From Trochalopteron elliotii (taxonomy: Eukaryota > Chordata > Aves > Passeriformes > Leiothrichidae): 64,000 nucleotides of DNA. Numbering within the stretch: the stretch's first letter is position 1; each line of letters opens with the position of its first letter. The notes beneath the pieces are model-generated. The model did not search any database, was not told where the DNA came from, and was given only the letters and a program-made list of their open reading frames with translations. The position numbers were made by a program, and so were the translations under genes. The stretch is taken from assembly GCA_024734555.1 (NCBI GenBank), contig JANPWX010000054.1, positions 7,521,133-7,585,132 of the forward strand, in the 5' to 3' direction. Of this stretch, positions 1-13,120 are shown piece after piece.

Positions 1-2239
1 TTTGGGGAAAACCAGTGGATCTTTAATTACATAAGTATTTATAGTAAATTTTCCTGGGAAATATATGTAGGTATTTTATATGCTTTTTGATCTTGTTTGC
101 TTGCGTGTTTTGAGTTTTTTTCAGTTTTTTTCAGAACTAGATTTGTTCTTGATGCTTTTTCTTTACTTTTAATTTTTTTTTTTGAGAGGACTCAAATTCT
201 TTTAATGTTGAGGGGAAAAATTCTCACAACCTCTTTTGAAAAGTAACAGTTGTCTAGCTGCCATAGTGAAATTTAACAGTACACAAATTGTGGGGTTTCT
301 CCCTGTTTCCAAAGACAGTGACTGTTGTCTCATTACTTTAAGGAACTTAGGAGCTCAAAGGATAATTTGATATTTGACAGATCAGAGATTGGAGAAGCAG
401 GTGCAGTTGGTATACATAGACATTTTTTGATAGTGTTCTTGACAGTATCAGCTATTTCACTAGATTTTCAAAGCCGGAAGAGAAACCTTGTGATGTTGCA
501 AACGTGAGTATGCAACATCTCAGAATTTAAATATGAGGTTTAATAAGTTTGATCAAGGAGAAACAAAGCTCTCATAAATTTATTTCTTTCTTTTTCTTTT
601 AATTTGGACCTTCTCATCCTGGAAGTATCCTGTAACCAATCTTCTTGTGAAATTAACATGCAATTTTTTTTCCTCAAGCATGTGTAGTTCTTAGGATGCA
701 GTTAATCTGAATAGGATGTAATTTAGAATAAAATATATTAAATGACTAGAGAATAGAAATTGAATGCATGCTCCAGTGATTTAGTCTTTCATACTTATAG
801 TATTCCAAGCCTTTTACAAGTCCAAATATGACAGTTTTTCAGCAGTGAAGCGCATGCATTCTTTGATTAAAGAATTTGTTTTGCAGTGTATTGGCTCTGA
901 CATGACAATTTTTTTTTTAGATAGCTTAACAAAGTTTGGTGGAACTTACAGAATCCTGTAATCAGGCAAAAATAAGTAGTGCCATATATGCCCTTTAGCT
1001 ATGGTCTAGATTTCTGAGCTTAGAGGAGAAAGGGAAAGTCTTTCTCAGTTCTAGATGAGACTGTGCATAGGCAGGAAGCACAAGATATTCCATGCCCTGA
1101 GTGGTATGGTGTGGTTTTGTTTGTGGCCCACCCCCTCTCTTTTTTTTCCCCCCCTACTTTTTTTTTTTTTAATGTTTTGGTTTTTGATTGTTTTTGCCCT
1201 TTTTTTTTAGTTATTTTAGTTCTTGGAGATGGAAAGAATTACTTATGAATTTTAGATTGTATGCTATTACATTTGTGTAAAAGTTCCCTTTTCATCATCG
1301 TGGTCAACAAGTAAGAGAAATGATGGAAGGGTAAAGGGCAGAGTCTTCCCAAGTTAGGGCATTTGTAAAAAGACAGTGCCCAAACTGCTGAGAATGTACC
1401 TTGCAGTGTATCAGTGTAACTGCACAGATCTGATCATTGTAGGTGTTCAGAGATTATTCTAAACTGCCTGTCAGTGTTTGGTACTTACCTACCTACTGTT
1501 CACAGGGAATGGTTTAGATTCTGCTCATCTCTGTTGAGAAGTGAACTTTGTCTGTTTAGTTATTTTTAATCTTTCATAGGCCTTGGTGGCACCTAAATGA
1601 ATCCAAGAGATGAAATCTAGATTGCCTCAAACTGTGACAATGATGTGGGCTATTTCCAGGGTTTCCATAGGAATAGGAACAATGTTCTCCATGTAAGTTC
1701 ATGAGATAATGATAATGGAATAGAGTAGGAAGTGTTGAGTAAGTCTTGTTTGTTTCTATGGTAACTGCAGCTAGTTTAAGTTCCAGTTATGCATTTTCTG
1801 AATATTTATTTATTATTGACAGCAGCAAGGGAGTTTTTTGCAGGCCTTTTTTGTTCTGGATCAAAGGGTGGGCTTCTGCCCAGAGTCTTGTGACAAAGTT
1901 CTTCTATTGCACATATGTCTTTAAAATGGCAGTATTAAGTTGTGCATGTAGGTGCTACATGTAGATGTAGCATTTCTGATCATCACTGTACTTTTTATTT
2001 TTTGGGAAACTGCTGTAATTTCAGTGGATCTTGTATTTAAAGAAATAATGTAGTGGTTAAACTAAAATAATAAAAATAAGAGCGTGCTAACTTCTCCATA
2101 TGCGGTGATATCTAGGACCAAGAAGGCAATTTTTCATGAGCTATGACACTGTATTATGGGAATAAAGGTAGCTGATTTAAATTCTTTCACCAGCAGCTTG
2201 CTTTTAGTATTCTTTTTTTTCTTAGTATATTTTGTACAA
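1..2239. other. Unique AT-rich non-coding DNA
   Basis: No exon, RNA gene or transposon could be recognised. The stretch contains T-runs and one C/T-rich low-complexity patch near 1131-1170. Short open frames (60-72 codons) start at weak positions and have low-complexity translations, so they are treated as chance. It is probably intronic or intergenic. Confidence 0.6.
1131..1170. repeat. Low-complexity C/T and T-run
   Basis: Pyrimidine-only runs (blocks of C alternating with T, then 13 or more T) occur here. This is ordinary low-complexity DNA. A chance open frame across it translates into Phe-rich sequence and should not be read as a protein. Confidence 0.9.
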
Positions 2240-2345
2240 CACTCTCAGGTGCACGATGACTCTTGGGATGTCTAGTGCAGTACCAGGAGTTGGACACAAT
2301 GATCCTGATGCATCCCTTCAAATTCAGCATATTCTGTGATTCTAT
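2240..2345 (+). mobile_element. CR1 LINE 3' tail fragment
   Basis: The order of motifs is that of the extreme 3' end of avian CR1: an actctcaggtgcacgatg-like segment, tgcagtaccaggagttggac, then aatgatcctgatgcatccc and a terminal attctgtgattctat. It closely parallels the copies at 51245-51374 and, inverted, 57433-57605, so all three probably belong to related CR1 subfamilies. It is heavily 5'-truncated, as is usual for CR1, and has no coding capacity. Confidence 0.78.
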
Positions 2346-3920
2346 ATGCTGATCTTAAGCTTTCTTTTCTGTGAGGTTGTTCATGAGTTATATGACTAAT
2401 CAAACTTAAACAGTATTTTTTCTAGTCAATGTTACTAGTTTTAAGTACTGCTATGTGAAGAATGGGTTAGGTTAGCATAAGGTAAAATCAGATATGTGTG
2501 CTGGTAAAATCAAATCAGGGAAAGAATAAACAGTATATTTCATAAAGAAATGACTTGAAATATACTCAGAACTGGACTTAAAAACATTGCATTTGAATTC
2601 TTAGCTCAGCAGGTGGAAAAATGGAAAATTAATGTATGCATCACAAAGGCAATTTATCCTAACTAAAATTCCTAGTTTTTATAGGCCTCCTTTTTGTAAG
2701 CCAGATCTCACTGTAGCCTGGTCTACATTATTTTCAGTCAGGTTATAGCTACTGCTATGGAAGTTACCCACTGTGAAGTTCTCTTCAAACTCTGGGCTGT
2801 GCTGCAGCGACTTTTGTGACCTCTAGATAGTTGACCATGCTTGCAGAAACCATTCTAACAGTATTTAAAAGCATGAGGCTTTTCCTAAAGTGGGAATAAA
2901 TATCTTCTGCTAACATTTTTTGCAAGTACCACTTCCTTTCTTGTCTAAATTAAGGTATCCATGGCATTCTGTCATTAAAATGAAGAAAAGCAAACACATT
3001 TTAAATAATGTGTCAAGTTTTGAATGGTGTGATTATTTGGAGAAAGTCAAGAACGTAGTTGCTATTCAGATGGCAAAACTGGTTTAGGTGAACTTCTGTT
3101 AAACAAGCTTCATTGCTGAAAAATTGTTATGAGACTTTATCACTATTAATAACCTGTATCGCTGTATATGCGTGTCAAACACAAGTAAGGGAAAGTTTTT
3201 ACTACTTGTTTCTTACATAAATCTAGAAGGAAGTTGTGTAAATACAGAAATGTGCCTTCTGGTAGTGCTGTGTTGATCCTCATGATAAGAGTGTGGTACA
3301 GGGGAAATTTAGCTTCCACCTATGGGCCACTGACAATAGCCAGGTATTGAACAAAAGATAGAAACACAATTTTGCATATTTACAAAGCTCACTAGAGGAG
3401 ACAGATAGCTTCCCCTAAGACATTTGTGCCTCACTTCCCATGTGAAGGCCTGCACTGATGATGCAGCTGATAATATTGGGGTTTTTATGGTTTTATTTTC
3501 ATTGTGTTTAGGGTATTTGAAAAAATTGTGCTTGTAGTCAAAACACTGATGTGATAATGAATATTTTTGAAGAAAATCCTGTGTATATTTTTGTACAGCT
3601 CTTATCATCAATGATTTGTTCTGAGGCATGGAGTAAATGGAATAAACTGCTAAACTTGTGGTAAAAAGAAAAATCTCCATTTTGATGTTCAGCAGAGTTT
3701 TCACACAAAATATTATCTATCAAAATCAGTTTCCTTTTTCTTATATGTTTTTGTTTTTCTTTTTGAAACTGTTTTTAGGTATTTATTTGAATATTCAAGG
3801 TTTCTTGAGAAATGTTCTCAACATATCCTTCCTGGTGTCAGTAGTTGTATGTGGCTCCTTAAATTTGCATTGCTTGGGTACAGGAGATTCTCCTCTACCT
3901 TAATTAACGCTTTGTTTCAG
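2346..3920. other. Unique non-coding DNA, likely intron
   Basis: No repeat was recognised. The longest open frame of the window (131 codons, minus strand, 3309-3704) lies here. Its translation shows no domain, and a second unrelated open frame overlaps it on the same strand, so it is taken as chance. The right end supplies the pyrimidine tract of the candidate exon at 3921. Confidence 0.55.
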
Positions 3921-4010
3921 CTTCAAATGCTGCAGCAGAGGCAACTTCAAAGCTTACTGCTAAAGCTGCAGAAAGTCCCACTTTTCCTGTGAAGTCTGAT
4001 GTCTGTATTG
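3921..4010 (+). CDS. Candidate 90-nt internal coding exon of an unidentified gene
   Basis: A pyrimidine-containing acceptor (cgctttgtttcag, ending at 3920) and a consensus donor (gtaagg, from 4011) bound exactly 90 nt. Only one of the three frames is open. It enters with two bases completing a codon and leaves with one base, so inclusion or skipping would keep the reading frame. The peptide is rich in Ala, Ser, Thr and Lys: it starts SNAAAEATSKL, continues TAKAAESPTFPVK and ends SDVCI. That composition is typical of a disordered linker rather than a folded domain. I do not recognise the family. The same phase class is shared with the candidate exon at 27303-27350, so the two could be joined in frame. 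It could still be a chance splice-like segment in an intron. No start or stop codon is expected or seen. Confidence 0.45.
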
Positions 4011-6957
4011 GTAAGGATTGGAAGGTTTGATTCAATCTGAAGTAGTAGTAACATTATATTTGTCCTTCTGAAAAAGGAGCAGGTAATCTAATGGTAGAAA
4101 CTAGGATGGAGAAGTTGTAAATTCGAAGTAAAAAATCAGGGAATATTAACTGCTTGTTTCATGTGTTTCACCTAGAAGCTGGAATCTCTAAGAACCTCCC
4201 ATAAATCCACAGCAAAATGCCATGAGTTTAAGGGAGAAACTTCTTTGTCTGCTTTAATGAGCCTGCTCCTCCTTCCTAGTTAGAGTCTTCATCCTGCAGT
4301 TGTTTTCCTTTATCTTGGGATAAAGCTAGGAGAAATGTTTTGAGTGGGGGAAGACAGGCGAAAAAGGGAAAGAGACAGAACTTTTCAGAAGTTTGAAACA
4401 GTCCTGGTGGCTCTTTCAGTCTTGTGAAAACTGCTTCTATTCATCAAGGCTGTCTAGGATAGGTGAGTGAAAAGGCAGTTTCTGCAGTGTAATGCCATGC
4501 CTTCATACGAGCTATGGATTTGTGAACTGTGACTGTGAAGAGGGGGTCACAAAACTGACTTAATTGAGGCAGGGTAAATGTTGAATGGGAAAGGAAATAT
4601 AGTCTGATTCTTCCTCTATTTCTGATCCAAACTTAAAATAATAGTTCAAACACAATGTACTTGTTACTGCTTAGAACGGGGATACCACTAAAAGTGAAAT
4701 GTGGAACCCAATCCTGCCTTGTGTAGACTGCATGCAAATGAAGCCATCCAGTTCTGTCAGATGCCCACAGTCCCTTCATTGAAAAACATGTAACTCCTAC
4801 AGGCTGTTAAAAAAATCAGTTTGTGCCTGTCAGGGGTAAAATCTTGCAAAAATTATTTCAGTAGAGATGAGTGGATTTTAGTGAGCCATCTGATTGTTGT
4901 GATATACTAAATGTGATACTGTCATGAGCCTGCTGCAGAATACTAAACTCTTGGTTCTTGTCAGCCATTATATTTAATTCTAGAACATGTATTCTGAAGG
5001 TGCTGAATGTCCCATGAGAAAGTACAACAATGTATCTTGGTAACAAGTACGAGTATATTGTCAGCAGTTTAATGACGATGCAAAATGTTTGCAATATCCC
5101 TGTCAGCTGTTTAATTTTTTTTTCTCATAATTTTTGATCTGTTCATTATGAGAAGAGAGTAAGTCTAGTCTTGCAACTTTGGATGCTTTGTTTTGGACTT
5201 TTAAATCTAGCCAACTCAAATGCTGTAAGGTTGAATTCAGCCTTAGAGGGTGTGGCATTAGAGCAGTTGACACTTGATCTGTGTGGGCTGTGTCATTGGA
5301 CTGTCCAGAGAGTGTTCCATGCTGCTGTTTCTTTTCTGTGCTACAGATTAGCACCTCTGCATATGTAAACAGAACCTGGACAGTCAGTTCTGTTGTTTCA
5401 GCTAAATCAGAGAATTCTGTGCTCTTCTCTAAGAAATTCAGCAGAATATTTCTTGAAAATTATAGTAGTTTGCTCAGATTTATTTTTTCAAGGCTGCAGC
5501 TTTGTGTTTTTTGTTCTCAACCATGGCCAGAGCAAATTTTGTCATTGATGCTTATGTCTGATTTCCTTCAATGAATGTGATGAAGCTGCACACTGCCGGA
5601 CAAGGTTTGAAAGCTGTTTTCTGGTATACTTAAAGGAGTTTAAAAGAATATCAAAAATAATGAAATACATGTGAATCTGAAGTTTTTTCCCTATTACAAA
5701 ACAGCAATGTAAATCAGTATGTAGAACATAAAAGGTTTGCATATCATGCTAACAGAAAAGTATTGGAGAAACCCATAGGTATTTTTCTATCAATCTGTAA
5801 AAAAATCACTGTAATAATTTCCCTATAGATTGCATTTTCTGATTTGCCTTGTTTTCTCTCATGGTAAATATTACCAATTAAATTAAAAATCGTTTTGGGT
5901 TGGTTGGTGGTTTTCAACTTGCTGTTGCAGATGGCCGTGAAAACTAAGGAAATCAAGTCAACTGACGATAGGTTTACATTGCTGTTTGATATTTGTAAGC
6001 ACAGTAGAAAAATTTAAGTGTCTCCAGGCTGGAAAAGGTTGTCAGCCACTGGCTTAAAGCTTTTGGAGGAGTTAGTTGGGCAGAAAATTCTTCTCTCTTT
6101 GAAGTATCATCTAGAGGATTCACAATAGATTGTATGGTTCATAACAGAAACTTAATTTCCTGAGTATTTTTTGTCACTCCTCAAAAATATTGGGAGCAGT
6201 GTGAATTCAGTAGCTGTAGCATGTGCCTGCTGAAGTTTGACATGTTTTCTGTTCTCAGATGTAACAGTAACTTGCATGACTTTGAACGTGCAACTAAACT
6301 TTGTATTCCTCCTTTGTTCCTGTGCAATCTGGGATTCAGATTAATTACCCGTGCTTGTCCAAAGCATTGAAATCAGCTTTTTAAAAGCAGTGAAATCAGG
6401 AATTTAATTGTTCAGTTTGTTTTTTTTTTCTCTCCCACCCAATACACATTTTCTGGTCCAAAATACATTTTTGTCTTATATAGTCAAATCAATTTAGTAT
6501 TATGAAATACATGTGTCCTCTTTATATAAATTTTGTATACCTATACATGAATGCTTCCATATTATGCATTTGAAGATTGTATACTCATATATCAAAATAT
6601 TTTTTACTATACAGGTTCTTTTCCTTAGGGTTTTTGTTCTGCACTTCTGCTTTTTCTAAAATCTCTTTTGGGTCTGATAGGTGCAGGCAGATAAACAATC
6701 TGAATTCTTCCTTGCCAGTCCATTAGATTTACTACGTATTCTCTTTTGAAAAAAGCCTTTGGCATCAACAGTAGTTGCTCATGGTCTCTCTATAGCTGAT
6801 GGCTCTTGTTATGAAAGACCAATTTTTTAATGATGCAGTTCCATTGCATATCCAAACCCACTGTTTTATTTCTGCAAATGAAAAGCTTGCCTGTGTGAGA
6901 TGTTTTATTTCACTTAGAGAATCCATCTAGTGGAGTAAAGAAAAAAATTAAATCTGG
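4011..6957. other. Unique non-coding DNA, likely intron
   Basis: No exon, RNA or mobile element was recognised. Open frames near 4858-5742 occur on both strands and overlap one another without coding-like character. The stretch becomes progressively AT-richer toward its right end. Confidence 0.55.
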
Positions 6958-7108
6958 TTTTATAAAATTATATTTATTATATAATTACTTATTATAGTTA
7001 TATAAAATAAATAATATATAAATATACATTATATTATATAATTAATTATGATGTAATTATTAATATATTATTAGTTATATATAATTTTATAAATTAAATA
7101 ATTATAAC
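6958..7108. repeat. Extreme AT-rich island
   Basis: About 150 bases consist almost wholly of A and T, with interleaved TATA, TTATTA and ATAATTA motifs and no strict repeat unit. Many short inverted repeats are possible. It could be a degenerate AT microsatellite or a scaffold-attachment-like region. Nothing shows a specific function. Confidence 0.8.
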
Positions 7109-10100
7109 TAGTTGAGTTATCATGGATTAATTCAGTAATATGGCATTACAGGAATAAGCATAAGAGGAAGCTTGAAAACTTTTAGTTTGCCACAAAGTAA
7201 GCATTGGATTGAGAGAGACTTGAGCCTTGTCTTACTTCCTGTAGCTAAGAATACTGACATCAGAGGCTTGCACTTGTAATGAAATCTCTACTTGTCTTAT
7301 TGATTATTCAAGGAATAGGAATAGATGAAAAATCTCAAAAAATCTTCATTTTTGTTACACTTTTACAGTTAGCATGCTAATTGAAAATAGCCTTATTATC
7401 TGCTATTAAGTTTTATTTACAGGTACAGTGATGAGTATGTATGAATCCTCTCTCCCATTTTGTTTTAAATAAGTTTTAATTACTGCAACAATTTCTGAAC
7501 TTGACTGTTGGTATTTTAGTGTTATCTAGGTGTTTGTATAAGAAGGTCCATTGTTTTTATCAGTAATACAGAAAGCATAGAAGAAACAGTTCTATGTTTG
7601 GTTTGGTGCAGTTCGGTTTGGTCTACATTTTGGTGGTTTTTGTTATTAATTGATCTCTTTGCATTAAATTAGGCATCATCATTTGATATGGTTGGATTCA
7701 AAATTTAATGCTCCCATCCTTTTGTCAGCAAACCATGGCAGCATGGGCTGTTTAGGGATATAACATGTGGTTGCCAGTAAAATACTCTACAGAGAGAATT
7801 TTGCTAGGCATTCACAAAGCCCTGTGTTTTATGTGATGGAAACTCAGGAGGGTGGAAGTAATGACCCCATATTTCTTTAGATTTTTTACTTTATTCTTAA
7901 TGAATATTTCAACCAGTTCACTTGGTACTAAGTTCAGGCACACTCTTTTGTGCTTTTTCATGTGACAGCACCTGATACAACTTGAATACTGTAAGATGAA
8001 CTGCTAATTATCTGCTGGTTCATCATATAATTTATTGCAAATGAGGGAATTAATGGTTTTTGTTATCAGTTCAGCAGGTTTATTCTTAAACATTCAAAGT
8101 GCTTGGTCCTTCTTTAATCTTGACCATATTTTCTTTTTTGTACTGAATGCGTTAGACTGTACCAGATTGGGAGGTTTCTATGGTTGTTTCAAGGATCAGG
8201 GATTGTTAGTCTGGAATACAGTATAGTATAGTCTCTCATGCTTTACTCTTACATTGAAACAAACAATAAAAAGTGTATTTTGAGAAACTGTGCTTTGCTC
8301 TCCAAGAAACAGTGCACCTTTGCTTCTCACACTTCCAGGGAGCTGTGCACATGCCTGTTATTTCCTAACATAATACATTTTGTCCAGTTTTATTCTTGTG
8401 GATGATACAAAGTCCTTCATTTTCTCTAACAGAATATAACATTATGTCCAAGAATTCTGGTTTAGACATTAAAGGAATACAATAAGTGCCTCTTGAACCT
8501 ATTTTCTGGTCTTTTATGCTGGATTAGTTTTGGCATGAGAAATGTGAAAAGGTGGCTTAATGTTATAAAAATGACTAACTGACTGTAAAGAATTTAGCTT
8601 CCCCTGGGCAACATTCGTTACATATGAATGCATATAATTAGTACTTCTACCTCTTGTACTAGTTGCAAATATTATTGAATATTTATTTGTTCTGTGTTTG
8701 TGTGGTTTTTACTTTTTAGACTAGAGAAAAGGAAAACCAGTTGAATTTGAAGTTCTCCACGTAGAAAAAGTTGACAGGAGTATCTCTCTGTCATAAGCAG
8801 TTACACTTTCAAGAACTTTAAAAACAAAATACATGCCTTTATTTGCTAGCAACACCAAAAATGTCTAAAAAGCATAAATTAGCTGACAGAAGCTTCGACA
8901 AGTGTGTTATTTGAGTTACCTTCCCCTGCTTACTGGTTTGCTTCAGAAGTATGTAGTGTGATTCTTCGTGAAACTGCTAAAAAAGAGTTCAGAGGAAAAT
9001 CTAAGGAACTGTAAGACTCAAAGAGTATTGAAACACAAGGTTAAATTAATTTCTAGCTTCTGGATCAAGTTTTGGTCTTGTACTGAACTGTGTAATTTTA
9101 TAAAGTTAGCTAAGTCAATCCATATTTACACTGGTTTAATTGAGGACAGATGTAGATGTCTATATTCGAGGATGAAAATAATATATTTGGAAGAGCATGT
9201 TCCTGTCAGAGAGCCAAATGAAACTTTATCAGAACTGCAGACACCTGTCTTCCTACAAGAAATTTAAAGAGAATACATGTGCTGGCCTGTTGGTAATGTA
9301 AAGCTAATTATGGATTTTTTTTCTTAAAGGAAGATGAATAGGCTTTAGAATTTAAATTGAAGCAGAAAAACTCTCCTGCCACAATCCTCTAGGGAATTTC
9401 TAGGCTCAAGGTCGGGTGCTGTTGAACAGAAATTAAATTCTGTCCAAACTTCCTGTGTCAAGCCTTTCTCTTGGCAGGGCCAAATATGAACATAAAATTA
9501 ATGTTTAATGGTAGTGACAGTTAAGGTTTGAGGAAAAATTTGGCTGGAGCACCTTCTTAAGAATTTGGGAATATTCAGGTTTTTATATGGTTTTCTATAG
9601 AACTTGCAGTTTTCTAGAAATCTTTTCAGTGTTGGGGTACTGTGCTCTGTGAGCTTCAGGATGGAAAACTGATGCTGGAAATTTTTACTAAAACTTTTAC
9701 ACTTGACAGTGAGGTCTTTTCTCATGTGTTTGACTAGGGAATTACATTTTCATTCCTAAGCCTGAATTGTATCCCCCTATGGAAGCCTTGCCTTTTTTCC
9801 CTTGGTAAAATTATATGAAATTAAAAAACCCTTTTTTTCCCCATTTTTGTAGGAAGAGAATGTGAACCAGTAAGTTTCAGCAAAATATGATTTCTGATAC
9901 AGTTATCTAATAGTGCACTTCCTGCTGAGCTTTGATACCCCTGCTTACACAGAAATGCATCTGTGTGATGGTTATTCCCAAGGATGCAAGTATCTATTAG
10001 TACATACTGTACTTCAGAAAGTATATTCTTAAAAGTCAGCAAAGGAAACACAAGCTCCTGATTGTGTGTATCTTCTGCTGAGTCCAGTGGGAGCAGGGAT

Positions 10101-13027
10101 TAGCTATAATATTAATTTACTTAAACTGTATGCGTAGGTTTTAAAGTATAAGGATTAGATTTGGTTAGTGGTTTTCTTAGTCTTTTGAAACAGTACTTGC
10201 TCATTTGCACTACAGTGAGGCAAAGGCACCTGCTTTAAATGTGGAATTGAATAACTTGATTTCTTTTTTGACTTTGTCTTAAGGACATTTCTCTTTATTG
10301 CCATGTTGATTTCCATTAATGGGGCATAGATAAATCAATGTTTGATAATAAATAAACAAAGGTGAATTTTATTCTTGCAGTTTAAATGACAAAAAGTTAC
10401 TAGATTTGTTGACAGATTCAGTGTTCTATGACAGCTGTTAAAAACCACAAGTTTTGTATGAAACCATGCCTGTTTTCCTACTACTACATGACATTATCTA
10501 TTGATCTGTTGATAAGATTTTTCCATAAAATGTTTAAATGCAGCCATGTAGAGGCCTTCATGCTGCTGTCTAATAAAGCAAGGTCCAGGGAAGTTATAAT
10601 GCAAAGCTCAGTGCTTGGGGTTTTTTCTTTTCCTTTCTTCAAAATATTTTATTTTTGTAGTTACAGAAAACTGTGTTTTTAGTGTGACCATTGCAGCAAT
10701 GAAGTCTCATAGTATTTCACTGAATAGAGACAGCAGTTAGATGTAAAAAGACTTTATTGCATGGGAGGCGCATTTCAGCTTAGTTTATGGAAGTTGGAAA
10801 AGGAAAATTATAGGGTTTTTTTTTTTGTCCTGCTGTGCTAGAGCTCCCCATATTTAGCCAGGTTAAGCCAGTCTTGTGAAAAAGGTAATACATTTTATAA
10901 GGAAAGCATTATACTAGTGTCAACATTTCCTTTAAAATCAATAGATCTGGTAATGTTTTAATTAACATAGTAAATTGCAAAGCATTTCTTTTGAGAAGTA
11001 CTTTGAAACAGTTACATGAAAAGACTATCAATCCAATGTTAATATTATGAAATATCTTGACAACATAATGATTTCAATTAAGTCTGGTTGGAAATTTAAC
11101 TTGTACTCATGTAAAATGCTAGACGAGAGAAGTTGCTTAACATAAATTCTGGCAGGCATATGGTAATGCTCATCTGAGTTACCTGGTTATAAGACATAAC
11201 CTGGAAACTGCTTTTAGATTGAGCAAGCAACCTTTGCCTTTCCCAGTAACATTTTATGTAGTTATATGCTACCATCTATGGAAGACAGCAATCCCTTCTA
11301 TTTTGTTCAGTTGGATGATGAGCACAGGCCACTGAACCTCTACTTGAGAATCACTGACTTTATCCTTTTTTTAATTTTTTTTTTTATTTATTGTTTTCTT
11401 GTTTGAATTCCTCCATCCCCTGGTACAGTACTCGAGACTATGATGGGTAAAATGTCTGTACTTACAGGCATCCTGCTACAAGTGCAGTTATTTTGACAAA
11501 AGTCTTTCCAGGAGAGTCTGTTTGTAAGAGCAAATGAGTTCTCTAGTACCAATTTTTTTTTAACCCATGAGATATTTTGAGGTATGACTCATTTATTAGA
11601 TAAGAATGTTTCATTACTTAACTTTTGAACTTTTCACATGGAAAAAGTGATCCATTTCTCTTGCTTCTTTCAGTTTTCACACAAACTCTCAGGTTGGATT
11701 TTCATTTGAAGGAGTGTACTATGTTCAACACTAGCAATAAAATCCTTTTTCCTTTTTGTGAAAGATAGTGTCAGAACCATGATATACAGACGGAAATTTC
11801 ATATAAGAGGCAGAAATATCTACCACCTGAAAAAAGAAAGAAAAAACCCAAGAATAAAGGTTTTCAATAAATTCAGTTCTCCCCCATAAATCTTCCTTCT
11901 CATTTGTGCTTGGAATGTAAAGGCTGTGCTTATTATTTATGTTTTTGTATGTATTTATTCATTCTATGACTACTCATTTGTCATATCAGTCTTACTTAAA
12001 ATACATTGAATGGTTTTGCTTTATTAATGTAACAGAAAGCTGTATTAGTAGCTGTTACTGTTTTACTAAGGCCCTGTGGGCAAAAAAAGGTCAATAAAAG
12101 AAACCTTGTTTAGGTTCAGGAAACAAATGCATAAAAACTGTAATATTTTCATGTCTTGTAAATCAGAACTAGGCTTTGCTAAGCACTGCAAAGACACAAG
12201 TACATGACCAAATGCTTTTCTAGAGAGCTTTCAGTTTGATTAAGATGGAAAGAGGATATGAGAGCCAAACTCAAATTCTGTAATGAAGGTTTACTTGGGA
12301 AGTCAATAGCCAAAATCAGAAGTGAATATTGATTCAATTCTGCCTGATTATTGAACAGTTTATTTCATTCTTTTTATGATCTTACACTACACCAGTTCCA
12401 GAAACTCATGACTGCAGTTAGTTGTTTAATTTGTATGACTATTTACCTACGTTACCCAGTTTGGAAGAAATATCCCATTCTTTTGTGATTCTGGCTGTTT
12501 GTCTTGTAGTGATAAGGAAAAAAGATTTATGAGTTCCTTTCATTGTGGATAAGACCTAGCACTGAGAAATAATATCTGTGATACCCCTTTGCAGCCTTTC
12601 AAGGCAGAAGGGTAACTTGGGCATATTTAGTATTGGCTTACTTTGCATCTCAGATGGTTTCTTTATGATTGTCTTTGTGTGAAAGTTGGCTTGGATGAGG
12701 GGAAATCCCCTGGGATCTATTGCGAAGACGGGTTACTGTAGAGGGTTTTTCCCCTGGCCCTTTCAGATGAGGTAACCTGCCTTCAAATAATATTACCTTT
12801 AAGTAGCATGCCTGGCCAGTTCTGTCAGCTTGTATTAGGAAATTCTTGTTTTACCTCTGTTTGGAAAAGGAGAGTAATGTTATTACATAACAGTTGAAGT
12901 TGTTTCTGTTACATGAGTGTGGGGGAAAAAAAACCTGATAAGGTTAGCAAAAGATACTGTTAATCTTACTGTGCTTAATTTCCTAGGCTTTGAAATATAT
13001 TAAAATACATGTATGCTAAAATGTTGT
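7109..13027. other. Unique AT-rich non-coding DNA
   Basis: About 5.9 kb with no recognised gene or transposon. Open frames at 8968-9267 (+), 9498-9725 (-) and 9821-10051 (-) lack splice context, domains or a credible start and are treated as chance. Small T-runs are common. Confidence 0.55.
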
Positions 13028-13120
13028 AAAAAAAAAAAAAAAAAAAACCCCAAAAACCAAAATGAAAACAAAAAGCAGCCCCAAAATCTTGAACACCAAA
13101 CCCAAAAATTTTAAAATATG
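13028..13120. repeat. A-run grading into A/C-rich low-complexity DNA
   Basis: A run of 20 A residues (13028-13047) is followed by A/C-rich sequence of the aaaacccaaaa type. A/C-rich decays of this kind are common beside poly-A tracts in bird DNA. No element body with a retroposon signature was recognised immediately to its left, so it is listed only as low complexity. Confidence 0.85.

Noticed and set aside
3309..3704. Longest open frame in the window (131 codons, minus strand)
   Set aside because: No domain, no splice context, and a second unrelated frame overlaps it on the same strand. The length is within chance expectation for AT-rich DNA of this size.
13028..13047. A-run as the tail of a processed retrocopy
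   Set aside because: No gene-like body or target duplication was recognised to its left, and the adjoining A/C-rich decay fits simple low-complexity DNA.
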